The notes: generated by a model from the letters alone, not told the origin. A stretch of DNA of 64,000 nt from Myxococcales bacterium (GCA_016794505.1 JAEUJZ010000074.1:137389-201388), one strand, 5' to 3'; shown: positions 45,543 to 54,855, counted from the first letter of the stretch. Program-made: numbers and translations.

Positions 45543-46922
45543 CTACACGCCGTGGGGACGCCAGGCGCGCGTGTAATGGGCGATGCCATGCGCAACGAAG
45601 TGCTCGATCAGATCCGCCGCCCGCCGGGCGCCACCCGCGAGCTTGAAGCTGGACTGCAGCGCCGGAATCGGCCGCCGGAACCGGTCCTCTTCTAGAACGC
45701 GCAGCACGGTCTGGCGCAGCTCAGCGGGCGTAAACGTTGACTTGTTCACGTACAGCCCGACGCCTGCGTCTTTGACGCGCACAGCCATCTCTCGCTGCCC
45801 GGCCATCATCGGAATACCGACGATGGGCGTCCCCGCGGCCAGCGATTCATAGACGCTGTTGACGCCGCAGTGCGAAATGAACACGCGCACGTTCTCGTGC
45901 GAAAGCACCGCGGATACGGAAGGCACCCAGGACTCGATGCGAACATGGTCCGGGATCTTGTGGCCGGCGAGCGCCTCTTGCAGCTCGCGCTTGAGCACCC
46001 ACAGCACGCGGAATGCGCTCGAATCAAAGGCCGCGAGCATGCGCAGGATCACATCACGCGAAGCCAAGGCCAGCGTGCCGAGGTTGGCGTAGACAACCGG
46101 GGGACCGCTCTCAAACCACTCTTTGTACTCGACGGGCAGCGGCTCAGGATCCGGGATCATCGGCCCCAGCGCGTGAACCAAGGGCGGCAAGGGGCGGCTG
46201 TATTCCAGCCCAAAGCATGAGTTGGTGATGATCAGCTGATCCTTCAGCACCGTGTACAAGTCGACGGGCAGCCGCCCGCGCGTGATGCGCAGCGCGTTGA
46301 GTCGCTTGCCCAGCGTCAGGTTCAAGGCGCGCGATGCGGCCATGCGCAGCAAGCGATTCTTGATGCGATCGACCAGCGTAATGTCATGCACCGACTTCGC
46401 CGACAGATAGAACGGCAGATCATCGGCGGGGGGCAAAACAGGCGCCGGCAGCACCGCCAACAGGTACGGGTTGTTGATGACCAACGGAATCTGCTCGCGA
46501 TCTGCGACATCCATGCCGGCGAAGGTCATGATGTTGGCGACCACGACATCGGGGCGCCGGGCGCGGATGGCTTCGCTCAGCGCGTCGTACATGATCGGCC
46601 ACAGCTCGACGAAGTTGGCCGTCATGCGGGCTGTTCCGCGCGTGTACGAGGGATCCAGCGCGCCCTCGACTTCGGTGCGCTGAAGCTGCTCGGCGAGGGG
46701 CCCCATGGGGCCCAGATCTACGAACTCGACGCCGCGCGCTTGCCGCTCGATGTGCGCACGCACCTCGCGCGTGGAAGCCAGCGCAACGCGCCAGCCGCGA
46801 CGCACAAGCTCTTCGGCCTGCGGGATCAGCGGGTTGATGTGACCGATCAAGGGGATCGATGCAAAGAGCGCGTATTTCGGCGAAGCAGAAGGCTGCTCCG
46901 TTTTTGCAGTGCTGTCCGTCAT
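45543..46922 (-). CDS. Family-1 (MGT/UGT-type) glycosyltransferase
   Basis: 459 residues from the ATG at 46922, preceded by AGAGG. The N-terminus (SIPLIGHINPLIPQAEELVRRGWRV) and the C-terminal donor-binding segment (FISHCGVNSVYESLAAGTP, PMMAGQREMA) are typical of GT-B fold macrolide/antibiotic glycosyltransferases. It should transfer a nucleotide-activated sugar to a lipophilic acceptor, most likely the product of the adjacent assembly line. It is the last gene of the minus-strand tailoring set and ends 12 bp from the PKS-NRPS stop. Confidence 0.88.
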   Translation of the reverse strand: MTDSTAKTEQPSASPKYALFASIPLIGHINPLIPQAEELVRRGWRVALASTREVRAHIERQARGVEFVDLGPMGPLAEQLQRTEVEGALDPSYTRGTARMTANFVELWPIMYDALSEAIRARRPDVVVANIMTFAGMDVADREQIPLVINNPYLLAVLPAPVLPPADDLPFYLSAKSVHDITLVDRIKNRLLRMAASRALNLTLGKRLNALRITRGRLPVDLYTVLKDQLIITNSCFGLEYSRPLPPLVHALGPMIPDPEPLPVEYKEWFESGPPVVYANLGTLALASRDVILRMLAAFDSSAFRVLWVLKRELQEALAGHKIPDHVRIESWVPSVSAVLSHENVRVFISHCGVNSVYESLAAGTPIVGIPMMAGQREMAVRVKDAGVGLYVNKSTFTPAELRQTVLRVLEEDRFRRPIPALQSSFKLAGGARRAADLIEHFVAHGIAHYTRAWRPHGV

Positions 46923-47010
46923 CCTGAACCTCTTTGGCTGCTTCGCGCAGCCCACACTCCAAACAGAACGCCCACCCAGGCGCGCGTGGCTGGGCGTTCG
47001 GCCCTGGCCT

Positions 47011-48081
47011 TCACAGCCCACGATCCTTGCGCCAGCGCTCGCGCTCGGCGGCCAGCAGGTCGGCCGCCACCATCTCAGCGACTAGATCATGAAAGCGGGT
47101 TCGATGCTGCCAGCCTAAGCGCTGTAACGCCTTGGTTGCGTCACCCAACAGCAGATCCACCTCGGTCGGACGGAAATAGCGCGCATCGATGCGCACCAGC
47201 TCCGCGCCGGATCGCGCATCTCGACCGATCTCAGCGAGCCCCGATCCCGACCAGGCAATCGCGCGCCCGATCTGCGCGAATGCCACCTCGACAAACTCGC
47301 GAACCGAGTGTGCTTCGCCGGTTGCCAAGACATAGTCATCGCCTGCAGGTTGCTGCAGCATCCGATACATGCCCTCGACATAGTCGCGCGCATGCCCCCA
47401 GTCCCGCTTGGCATCCAAGTTGCCAAGGTACAGCGTCTTCTGCAGTCCCTTTTCGATCGCAGCGACGGCGCGAGTGATCTTGCGAGTGACAAAGGTCTCG
47501 CCGCGCAATGGGCTCTCATGGTTGAACAAGATGCCGTTGGACGCGTGAATGCCATACGCTTCGCGATAGTTCACGGTGATCCAAAATGCATACAGCTTGG
47601 CCGCTGCATACGGCGATCGCGGATAAAAAGGAGTCTGCTCATTCTGCGGAATCTGGCAGACCTTGCCGTATAGCTCAGACGTAGAGGCCTGGTAGAAGCG
47701 GACTTTCTGTTCCAGCTTCAGGATGCGAATGGCTTCAAGCAGACGCAGCGTGCCCAGCGCATCGGCATTGCCCGTGTACTCGGGCGTCTCGAAGCTGACC
47801 TGCACATGACTCTGCGCGGCCAAGTTGTAGATCTCATCTGGCTGCGTCTCTTGAATGATGCGGATCAGGTTCGTCGCGTCCGTGAGATCGCCGTAGTGCA
47901 GTCGGAAGTTTGTCGGCCGCTCGTGCGGGTCGACATACAGATCATCCACGCGCTCGGTGTTGAACGACGAGGATCGACGCTTCAGTCCATGGACGACATA
48001 GCCCTTGTCGAGAAGCAAGCGTGCCAAGTACGCGCCATCTTGGCCGGTGACTCCGGTGATCAGCGCCACCTTGTGACTCAT
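47011..48081 (-). CDS. gmd: GDP-mannose 4,6-dehydratase
   Basis: 356 residues. The NAD(P)-binding motif is ALITGVTGQDGAYLA, and GLKRRSSSFNTERVDDLY, then LHYGDLTD, are characteristic of Gmd. The catalytic set is visible (STSELYG, YxxxK as YAAAK, LFNHESPLRGETFVTRK). It converts GDP-mannose to GDP-4-keto-6-deoxymannose, the precursor of GDP-rhamnose, fucose, perosamine and similar sugars. The next enzyme (reductase, epimerase or aminotransferase) is not in the window. The ATG overlaps the stop of the acyltransferase gene (ATGA). Confidence 0.93.
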   Translation of the reverse strand: MSHKVALITGVTGQDGAYLARLLLDKGYVVHGLKRRSSSFNTERVDDLYVDPHERPTNFRLHYGDLTDATNLIRIIQETQPDEIYNLAAQSHVQVSFETPEYTGNADALGTLRLLEAIRILKLEQKVRFYQASTSELYGKVCQIPQNEQTPFYPRSPYAAAKLYAFWITVNYREAYGIHASNGILFNHESPLRGETFVTRKITRAVAAIEKGLQKTLYLGNLDAKRDWGHARDYVEGMYRMLQQPAGDDYVLATGEAHSVREFVEVAFAQIGRAIAWSGSGLAEIGRDARSGAELVRIDARYFRPTEVDLLLGDATKALQRLGWQHRTRFHDLVAEMVAADLLAAERERWRKDRGL

Positions 48082-49169
48082 GCACCACCGGCTGCTTTTT
48101 GCGGTAGCAGAAGCTTGTTTAGGACGCGGCGCAGTCGCGGCACCAGCGGCCGCTCTGCGAGCCCATGGATCAAGCTGGCCAGCACCAGCATCAGCGCGGT
48201 CATGCCCAGCACACCTGGCACGCTGTCTGCGATTCCGAGGGCCGTGGCAATGGCGCAACCAAACTGGTGATGAATCAAGTACAGCGGAAACGTCACGCCG
48301 CCCGCGAACTCAATCAAGGGCCGCTCGGTCTGCGTCGGATGCAGCGCAAACCAAGACAGGATGGCGGTTGCGACCAGCATGATCGAGCACGAGATCCAGG
48401 GATTAAAAACCGCGTGCTCCAAGTGGACGCGATCAACAGCGCGCTGCCAGATGCCGGCCATCATCAGCGCCACAGAGCACGCATAGAGCAACCATAGCAA
48501 GCGTGAGCGCGGCTGCCGCGACAGCAAGAACAGAAGCCCACCAACGGCAAAGCGACTGAGCCACTGCGTCGCGAACAGCACGATGCTGAAGCCCGCGTGC
48601 CGCCAGGCCAGCGTGGTCAGCAGGCTGACCACCAGAAAGACGATCATCAGTCGAAGCTGCACCACGCGGACCGCCAGGCCGATGCAGACCAGCCAATAGA
48701 AGACCCACTCGATCTGAATGGTCCAGTACACGACATCGGCCACTTGGAACTTCTGCCCGATACCAGGGATCAAGATCAGTCCCGTGATGTTAGCCAGCCA
48801 GTCCAGCACGGAGATGTTGCGATGCGAATAGGCAGCCAAGATGCGACAGCCGACAAAGGTCAGGGTTGCGCAGGCCACCAGGGGCGGATACAGCCGGGCC
48901 AAGCGCGCGACCAAAAAGGACAGCCAGTCGCGCCCGACGGCCGTCATCAAGATGAAGTAACCGCTGACCACAAAGAAAATGTCGACGGTGACATAAAAGT
49001 ACATTGAGACCGGCGAGAGCAGCGATGAGTGCATCTCGGTGCGACCAACCGAGTGGCTGCTGAACGAGAAGTGGCCGATCACAACCAGGACCGCGGCAAT
49101 GATGCGCACGATGTCAAACGGGACAGATCGTGCCTGCGCAGACTTCTTGCCGGCTGTGTCTTGACTCAT
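48078..49169 (-). CDS. Acyltransferase-3 (OafA-type) membrane protein
   Basis: 363 residues with about ten hydrophobic segments. The N-terminal motif FDIVRIIAAVLVVIGHFSF contains the R/K-x10-H pattern of acyltransferase-3 proteins, and SMYFYVTVDIFFVVSGYF follows. Family members O-acylate sugars or macrolides using acyl-CoA at the membrane. In this context it probably acylates the sugar or a hydroxyl of the lipopeptide. A 218-bp gap precedes it in the transcription direction, so it may have its own promoter. Confidence 0.87.
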   Translation of the reverse strand: MSQDTAGKKSAQARSVPFDIVRIIAAVLVVIGHFSFSSHSVGRTEMHSSLLSPVSMYFYVTVDIFFVVSGYFILMTAVGRDWLSFLVARLARLYPPLVACATLTFVGCRILAAYSHRNISVLDWLANITGLILIPGIGQKFQVADVVYWTIQIEWVFYWLVCIGLAVRVVQLRLMIVFLVVSLLTTLAWRHAGFSIVLFATQWLSRFAVGGLLFLLSRQPRSRLLWLLYACSVALMMAGIWQRAVDRVHLEHAVFNPWISCSIMLVATAILSWFALHPTQTERPLIEFAGGVTFPLYLIHHQFGCAIATALGIADSVPGVLGMTALMLVLASLIHGLAERPLVPRLRRVLNKLLLPQKAAGGA

Positions 49170-49387
49170 GTATCCACAGTTCCTTCCGGCCAGCGAATGC
49201 AGCGCAGATACGCGCGTTCACTTCGCGGCCCCCCGCTTCCCACGATCATCCAGTCCTGCTGTTGGCTTGTTGATCCGCATCTGGCAGGGTGAAGCGAGCT
49301 GCCAGTTGGAACAGCAAGCGGTCTATTTTTCAGCGTATCGCTCGCAAATGCCGAGGGTCAAGCTCCGAATCTGTGCGCTGCTTGCAC

Positions 49388-50416
49388 TTATTTCGACGAG
49401 CGGCGCGAGCCGGCCGCGTGGTCGGTGGCGCCCGCTGCACGCACCGGGTACTGGCTTGGCATCGGCACACGGCAGGCCTGCGCGACCAACTGCACCAAGT
49501 CGCTGAGCCGCGACAGATCGCGGCCCGGCGGCAGCAGTTTCAGCCGCTGCAAGTTCAGCAAGAGCTGATCCAGCGCGACATTGCCAACGCGCTCGCCAAT
49601 CCCCAAGACCGTTCCATGCACGCGGTCGGCTCCAGACTGCAGCGCGCACAGCGCGTTGATCTGAGCCAAGCCGCGATCGTTGTGACCATGCCAGTCGATG
49701 CCGATCTGACGTGACAGGCCCATGCTGTCGATCACGCCACGCGTGAATGCAAGCAGGCTGCGAACGCCCTCTGGCGTGGCGTGCCCGACGGTGTCGCAGA
49801 GGCACAGGCGCTGTACACCGCAGTCGAGCACACTGCGAAATAGCGGTTGCAGAAGTTCGGGCCGAGCCCGCGTGGTGTCTTCAGTGACGAAGCAGCAGGG
49901 CAGACCACTGCGCACGGCAAAGTCGACGGCTTCGGTTGACAGTCGCGTCAGGTACGCGACATCCCAGGCCTCGGCATCCAAGCGAATCGGCGAGCTGCCG
50001 ATAAACGCCATCACTTCGATCGCGATGCCGCTGCGCTGCGCGATCTCAGCGATGGGGCGAATGTCCTTTACAACCGTGCGCGCCGCGCAGCCAGGGCGGA
50101 TGCGCAGGCGGTGGTTTGCGATCTCTTGTGCCATACGCAGCGCATCGTTAAAGGCACGCTGTCCGCCCCCAGGCATGGCCAAGGTCACGTGCTCAACCCC
50201 GAGCTGATCCAGCAAATGCACGATCTGTAGCTTGTCTTCGATGGACGGATCGCACACAGACGGCGACTGGATGCCATCGCGCAGCGTCTCATCCAGCAGC
50301 ACAACGTGGGACGCGATCGGTGGCTGCGCGCTGTGCTGATTCCAGTCATACGGTTGCTCTCGACTCGCTTTGGGACGTGCGAGGCGCCGTGCCTGTGGTG
50401 GCTCTGCTTCACTCAT
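49388..50416 (-). CDS. DRE-TIM metallolyase (isopropylmalate/homocitrate synthase-like)
   Basis: 342 residues. LLDETLRDGIQSPS carries the DRDG-type metal/acid motif, DWHGHNDRGLA supplies the metal-binding His pair, and GIGERVGN is the glycine-rich motif of the alpha-isopropylmalate/homocitrate/citramalate synthase and HMG-CoA lyase superfamily. The C-terminal LeuA regulatory domain is absent. It condenses or cleaves an acyl-CoA with a 2-oxo acid; the substrate is unknown. Within this set it may supply an unusual acyl or amino-acid building block. It overlaps the stop of the GT87 gene by 8 bp. Confidence 0.85.
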   Translation of the reverse strand: MSEAEPPQARRLARPKASREQPYDWNQHSAQPPIASHVVLLDETLRDGIQSPSVCDPSIEDKLQIVHLLDQLGVEHVTLAMPGGGQRAFNDALRMAQEIANHRLRIRPGCAARTVVKDIRPIAEIAQRSGIAIEVMAFIGSSPIRLDAEAWDVAYLTRLSTEAVDFAVRSGLPCCFVTEDTTRARPELLQPLFRSVLDCGVQRLCLCDTVGHATPEGVRSLLAFTRGVIDSMGLSRQIGIDWHGHNDRGLAQINALCALQSGADRVHGTVLGIGERVGNVALDQLLLNLQRLKLLPPGRDLSRLSDLVQLVAQACRVPMPSQYPVRAAGATDHAAGSRRSSK

Positions 50417-51788
50417 CCGGTCCGCTCCTGCTGGGTTGTGAGTGAGCCCGCGCGTAGCCGCTCGCCCAGAACAGCAAGGCCCAGTTGATGCTGATGTGCG
50501 CGGTCTGCGCCAGCAAGCCGGTGATCAGAAGCAGGGACTGCGGTCGGGGAATAACCAGCGTGATGGCGAGCCAGCCCGCTGCGAACAGAGCGGCTCGCCG
50601 AAAGAAGCGAGACGCAAAGGGCGCCCAGATGCAGAGCGCCCACAGCGTACCAAGGCGCGTGTAGGACGGTGCAAACGGCGCCTGCAGTGCAGCAAGATTG
50701 AGCAGCGCGATCCACAGAATGGCGCATGTCACACGCGGCAGAGGCCGATCTTGTCCCACCTGGCGATGAGCCCACCACGTCACCCAGCCAGAAAAGAGCA
50801 GCAGCGCAAAGCCATAGAGTCGATTCAGGCTGGGGGCGATGGCGTCGGGATTCTGCACAAGCCCCAGAAGCTGCAGTCGGTACGGCAGGCCGAAGATGGA
50901 CCCATTGGCCGCCTTGCTTTCGATGGTCTCTTTGAAGAATGCGAAAGCCTCTCCGCTCAGCAGACGCGGTAGCTGAAAGAACAAGAACTCGCGGAACGGA
51001 GACAGCCCAAAGAGGGCCACAAACACCGCGCAGTAGAACAAAGCGAAGCCCAGCACCATCAGCAGCTCGCGAAAGCGTCGCTGCATCAGCAACACCAAGC
51101 ACAGCAGCCCCGGATAGATCTTCGTGCAGATCGCAAAGGCAAGCAGGGCTCCACCCAGCGCGGGGCGATTGCGATCGAACGCGACCATGGCGGCGATGCT
51201 TGCGGCAAACAGGACGAACTGCACATTGCCCATCTGCAGCGTGATCAGATGGATGAACGATGCCCAGCAAAATGGGGTCAGCACGGCGACGGCCAAGCCC
51301 TCTTTCCCACCGAGCCACACCGCAACAGATCCCATGGCCACAAGCACTGCGACCAGCGACAGAACGAACCACACAGCACGCAGCACGACGAAGTCTCGGC
51401 TGATCAGAAGCAGCGCTTTGGGCAGCAGCAGGAAAGGCGGCGGGTATTCGTATTTGTCTTGCTCAAAGGCGCCGATCGATATGCCGCGCCCGACGAGGTG
51501 GGCTTGCCGTGGGTAGCTCTCGGGCGCATACAGCGGACTGCCCGGCTCGCCCAGACGATCCGCGGCCGCGATATAGGCCGAAAGACACGAGTGCAGCGAC
51601 AGCGTCGGATTGCCAGGCATCATGGAGTGTCGTTTCTGGGTCGGGTCGAACATAAAGCTCGACAAGCGCAGCAGCAGCACAGCGGCCAGGCCGATGAGCG
51701 CGATCGACATCACCAGCCGAGCGCGTCGCCCAGCGAAGAGTGCTTGATAGGCCGCTCGAAGGGGCGCGAGCCGCGCGGTTGTTTCCAC
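50409..51788 (-). CDS. GT87-type membrane glycosyltransferase
   Basis: 459 residues starting at GTG 51788, with GGAGG 9 bases upstream; the longer frame would run into the preceding permease gene. About ten membrane segments, an early acidic periplasmic-loop region, YEYPPPFLLLPKALL and FAICTKIYPGLL motifs match the DUF2029/GT87 polyprenyl-phosphate-mannose-dependent mannosyltransferases. It probably adds a hexose from a lipid-linked donor on the outer face of the inner membrane. Given Gmd and a second glycosyltransferase nearby, it may act on the assembly-line product after flipping, or on a cell-envelope glycolipid. Confidence 0.75.
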   Translation of the reverse strand: METTARLAPLRAAYQALFAGRRARLVMSIALIGLAAVLLLRLSSFMFDPTQKRHSMMPGNPTLSLHSCLSAYIAAADRLGEPGSPLYAPESYPRQAHLVGRGISIGAFEQDKYEYPPPFLLLPKALLLISRDFVVLRAVWFVLSLVAVLVAMGSVAVWLGGKEGLAVAVLTPFCWASFIHLITLQMGNVQFVLFAASIAAMVAFDRNRPALGGALLAFAICTKIYPGLLCLVLLMQRRFRELLMVLGFALFYCAVFVALFGLSPFREFLFFQLPRLLSGEAFAFFKETIESKAANGSIFGLPYRLQLLGLVQNPDAIAPSLNRLYGFALLLFSGWVTWWAHRQVGQDRPLPRVTCAILWIALLNLAALQAPFAPSYTRLGTLWALCIWAPFASRFFRRAALFAAGWLAITLVIPRPQSLLLITGLLAQTAHISINWALLFWASGYARAHSQPSRSGPDE

Positions 51789-51808
51789 GGAACCGTTCCT
51801 CCGTTTTC

Positions 51809-53020
51809 TTAGGTGGCGCTCAGAGCTTCCACAGGACGCAGGCGTGCGGCCTTCCACGCTGGATACAGCCCAGCCAGGATCGCACCCAGGACCGCGCAGG
51901 CGACCACGCCAACCAGGAAGCTCAGCCCGACGCGCGGATAGAGCGTCACGACATCGCCGCCAGCCATGGGCCCCTGGATTCCGCGCACAGCCAGAAGTGA
52001 AACCACCCCATAGCCAAGCGCGGCTCCGCACAGTGCGCTGAGAAAGCCATTTAGCGCCGCTTCCCACAAGAACAGGATCGTGATCTGAATGCGGCGAGTG
52101 CCCATCGACAGCATGGTGCCGATCTCGCGCACGCGCTCATACACCGCCATCAGCATCGTGTTGATGATTCCCGATGCGGCCAACAGGAACAGGACCAGAG
52201 CCACCAAAAAGAACGTGTACTGCGCCGTGAGGACACGCATCTTGGTTCCGGCGTCGAGCTGATCCCACGTCGCCACGTCATAGTCGTCGCCAAGCACGGC
52301 CCGCAGGTGCCTGGCGATCGGGTCCACGCGCTGCAGATCATGAACGCCAATCGCGTAGCTGGTCACACGCCCCGGCATTCGCAGCAGGTCTTGCGCGAAC
52401 TGCATGGGGACGACGGCACTGCGCGTCGATTCGACGAAGTCGACCGCCCTCAAGAAGCCGCGGATCTCAAGATCCAGCGCATTGGTGCTGGCATGCGGAC
52501 CTGCGGCTTGCAGGACCAGCGTGGAACCCTTCGCCGCTCCCAACGACTCGGCCAGTGTCTGCCCCAGCAGCATGTCGCCGTGCCGCCCTGGGCGCAGCCC
52601 ATCCGATCCTTCAGCGACAAAGATCCGCCGTTTCGGACAGACCGCGTCTTCAAGCGCTGGCTCGATCGCAGTGGCCTGAAACATCGTGGCTTCGCTGCCA
52701 TTCGAGATCAGGCCATCGAACTCCATCCGCGGAGCCACCGCCTTTACACCCGGCACCTGCTGGATGCGCGCGACCAGATCAGAATCCCAGGGCAGGCTGA
52801 AGTTTAGTGGCTCGTCTGCTTGCAGATAGCCCTTTCGAAATACGTGAATAGCGCCCAGCTTTGACTCGACCTTGGCGGCGATCAGGCTGGTGACAAAAGC
52901 GGTCGCAAGCCCCTGCAGAACGACGCAGGCAAAGACGCCCAGCACGACGGAAAGTGCGCTGATCACCGTCCGCTGTCGGTTGCGCTGCAGGTTGCGCCAC
53001 GCCAACAAAAACAGCCGCAT
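51809..53020 (-). CDS. FtsX/MacB-type ABC transporter permease
   Basis: 403 residues from the ATG at 53020, one base after the stop of the upstream permease (TGACATG), so tightly coupled. An N-terminal membrane segment follows LFLLAWRNLQRNRQRT, then a periplasmic MacB-PCD-like domain to about residue 265 and three C-terminal membrane segments (LVLFLLAASGIINTMLMAV, the EIGTMLSMG loop, GLYPAWKAARLRPVEALS). This is the layout of LolC/LolE- and MacB-family mechanotransmission permeases. No ATPase domain is fused. It pairs with the next gene upstream. Confidence 0.9.
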   Translation of the reverse strand: MRLFLLAWRNLQRNRQRTVISALSVVLGVFACVVLQGLATAFVTSLIAAKVESKLGAIHVFRKGYLQADEPLNFSLPWDSDLVARIQQVPGVKAVAPRMEFDGLISNGSEATMFQATAIEPALEDAVCPKRRIFVAEGSDGLRPGRHGDMLLGQTLAESLGAAKGSTLVLQAAGPHASTNALDLEIRGFLRAVDFVESTRSAVVPMQFAQDLLRMPGRVTSYAIGVHDLQRVDPIARHLRAVLGDDYDVATWDQLDAGTKMRVLTAQYTFFLVALVLFLLAASGIINTMLMAVYERVREIGTMLSMGTRRIQITILFLWEAALNGFLSALCGAALGYGVVSLLAVRGIQGPMAGGDVVTLYPRVGLSFLVGVVACAVLGAILAGLYPAWKAARLRPVEALSAT

Positions 53021-53021
53021 G

Positions 53022-54248
53022 TCAGACCGCCGCCAGCGCTTGAATGGGTCGCATCGCACTGGCGCGAAGGGCGGGCCAAAGTGCTGCCAGCGCTGCGCCA
53101 ACCGCCGACAGAGCCAAGACCCACAGCACGTGATCCAGGCTCAGCCTTGGATAGATGTGAACGGGCGCCAGCATACCCGGCACGCGCAGCAAGATGCCCG
53201 TGTAGCCGAGGAAGGAAACCAAGCCCTGGGCGATGGCCGCCCCCAGACCGCCACCCGAAAGCCCAAGCAGCGCCGCTTCCAGCAGGAACAGGCTTAGGAT
53301 CTGATGACGACGAACGCCGACCGACATCATGGTGCCGATCTCACGCGTGCGTTCCTGGACCGACATCGACATGGTGTTGCCGATTCCAAGCAGCGCGACG
53401 AAAAGAAAGACGCTCAGGATGAGATTCAGGATGAAGTTCTGTCGCTGCACGAGGTCATCGAGGAACGAGGCCACGTCGTGCCAGGTCGACACCTCGTATT
53501 CAGGGCCCACCGCCGCCTGCACAAGTGGCTTCACCCGTTCGGCATCGTTCAGGTTTTTGAGCGCGACCACGATCTCGGTGGCGCGACCTTCCATGTGCAG
53601 AAGCTCTTGCGCAAACGCCAGCGGCACAAAGCCAAACTTCTTATCGCGCAGAGCAAATCCTGGCTGGCCGTACAGGCCGACGAAGTCGAGCTCCAGCGCG
53701 CTCATCACGCCATCGCGATCCGTGGTGAGCAGGGCCGCGCGCTGTCCCAACTTCAGCCGCACGCTCTTGACCAGCTCCGTAGTCAGCACGGCGGCGCTTG
53801 GCCCCGCACCAAGCAGGGTCTGACCTGCCGAGACCATTTCCATCCGCAGCGGACAGACGGCAAGATCCGCGACGGGGTCGATTGCGGCCAACAGCGCCAC
53901 ACTGCTGATGTCGTTGGCGTTGACCATGCCACCAAACAGGATGCGGCCCGCGACCGCGGTGACGCCCGGCACGGAACGAATCTTGGCCAAGAAGCTCGCG
54001 TCGGTGGGCAGATCCAGGCTCAGGGATCCCGCATTCGCCGACTTCAGCAAGCCCTTGCGATGCACCTGCAGGGCGCCGGTCTGGCCCAGCACCATCGACT
54101 CGATGATCGATGCCTGCATGCCATTGAAGAAGCCGCGAATGCTGATCATCACGAAGACGGATAGAAAGATCGCCAAGAAGGCGATTCCCGATCGGCGCTG
54201 GTTGCGCAGCAGATTGCGAGCTGAAATTCGCAATAAGATCCGCAGCAT
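53022..54248 (-). CDS. FtsX/MacB-type ABC transporter permease (first gene of set)
   Basis: 408 residues from the ATG at 54248, with GGGGG just upstream. It has the same architecture as its neighbour: ISARNLLRNQRRSGIAFLAI, a periplasmic domain, then LFVALLGIGNTMSMSV, REIGTMMSVG and LWPALRASAMRPIQAL. It is a diverged paralogue, suggesting a LolCE-like heterodimer that extracts a lipidated or lipophilic molecule from the inner membrane. The cognate LolD/MacB-type ATPase gene is not present in the window. Confidence 0.9.
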   Translation of the reverse strand: MLRILLRISARNLLRNQRRSGIAFLAIFLSVFVMISIRGFFNGMQASIIESMVLGQTGALQVHRKGLLKSANAGSLSLDLPTDASFLAKIRSVPGVTAVAGRILFGGMVNANDISSVALLAAIDPVADLAVCPLRMEMVSAGQTLLGAGPSAAVLTTELVKSVRLKLGQRAALLTTDRDGVMSALELDFVGLYGQPGFALRDKKFGFVPLAFAQELLHMEGRATEIVVALKNLNDAERVKPLVQAAVGPEYEVSTWHDVASFLDDLVQRQNFILNLILSVFLFVALLGIGNTMSMSVQERTREIGTMMSVGVRRHQILSLFLLEAALLGLSGGGLGAAIAQGLVSFLGYTGILLRVPGMLAPVHIYPRLSLDHVLWVLALSAVGAALAALWPALRASAMRPIQALAAV

Positions 54249-54855
54249 ATCCCCCACAACCTCGACACTTCGGCAGCCCCGCGCTGACTCGTCACTCAGT
54301 CCCTGGGGCGTTTCGTAACCAAGAAGGCAGCAGGCGGATCGTACCCCAAGCGCTCTCGGAAGGAAACCAAACAGAATCGACACTTGCCTGGCGCATATTC
54401 AACACCACAACATCCGCACGGTATGGTATATGTTGATGTTTTTGTTGATTATTATCGACAGATCGATCAACGACGATTTCTATGCGATTACGTCAACCTG
54501 AGTGCGCAGAGGGTCGCCAACGTCATTGAGTCAATCCTTGCTGCTCTCTACGTCTAATTACAGCGATAGCGCAGGTCCAAATGCCGCAGCGCGGACATGA
54601 GCTGAAGCTGGTTCGCGTGTATCAGGACATCCTGTCGGGCGGGAAAGATCGACGTCCGGGGTTGCAGGATGCGCTGACACAGCTCGACAAATACGGCAAG
54701 AAGACGACTCCGGCGCCTGACAGTCCGCGAATGAAGGGTGTGGTCGATGATGACGAGGAGCTCGCGGTCATCGCGCAGCTCAAGGCGTGCTCTGCGAACG
54801 GCGCTCGCTGCCTCTTGGGGGAAGCAACCCGGCACAGGGTACAAGGGTAAAAGGG
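54249..54855. other. 607-bp stretch between permease operon and FGS gene
   Basis: This stretch must carry the promoter of the minus-strand tailoring/export set, probably in the AT-rich part around 54400-54540. A 44-codon plus-strand frame (54423-54557) and an 89-codon plus-strand frame starting at 54581 are open; the latter has high third-position G/C and could be real, but an antisense frame on the minus strand is almost as plausible, so no gene is called with confidence. This is where a DGR often carries Avd, template repeat and reverse transcriptase, but the stretch is too short for the latter and I see no template repeat. Confidence 0.5.
54581..54850 (+). CDS. Possible small hypothetical protein
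   Basis: 89 codons beginning ATG, with high G/C at third positions and a charged, helical-looking sequence (LVRVYQDILSGGKDRRPGLQ, DALTQLDKYGKK). No family is recognised and no clear ribosome site precedes it. It faces the FGS gene tail to tail. It may be a genuine small gene, or a remnant. The minus strand is also open here, which weakens the call. Confidence 0.3.
   Translation: MPQRGHELKLVRVYQDILSGGKDRRPGLQDALTQLDKYGKKTTPAPDSPRMKGVVDDDEELAVIAQLKACSANGARCLLGEATRHRVQG

Noticed and set aside
50409..52067. Longer form of the GT87 gene starting near 52067
   Set aside because: It would overlap the permease gene by about 260 bp; the GTG at 51788 has a good GGAGG site.
54423..54557. A 44-codon plus-strand frame (MVYVDVFVDYYRQ...) in an AT-rich spacer
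   Set aside because: Short, AT-rich, no ribosome site and no recognisable family; a reverse-transcriptase YxDD motif was considered but is not present.
54554..54855. Minus-strand frame after the FGS gene, considered as a DGR Avd protein
   Set aside because: A faint helical resemblance (TLHSRTVRRR, ANQLQLMSALRHL) does not keep Avd spacing and stops early; the opposite strand is equally open.
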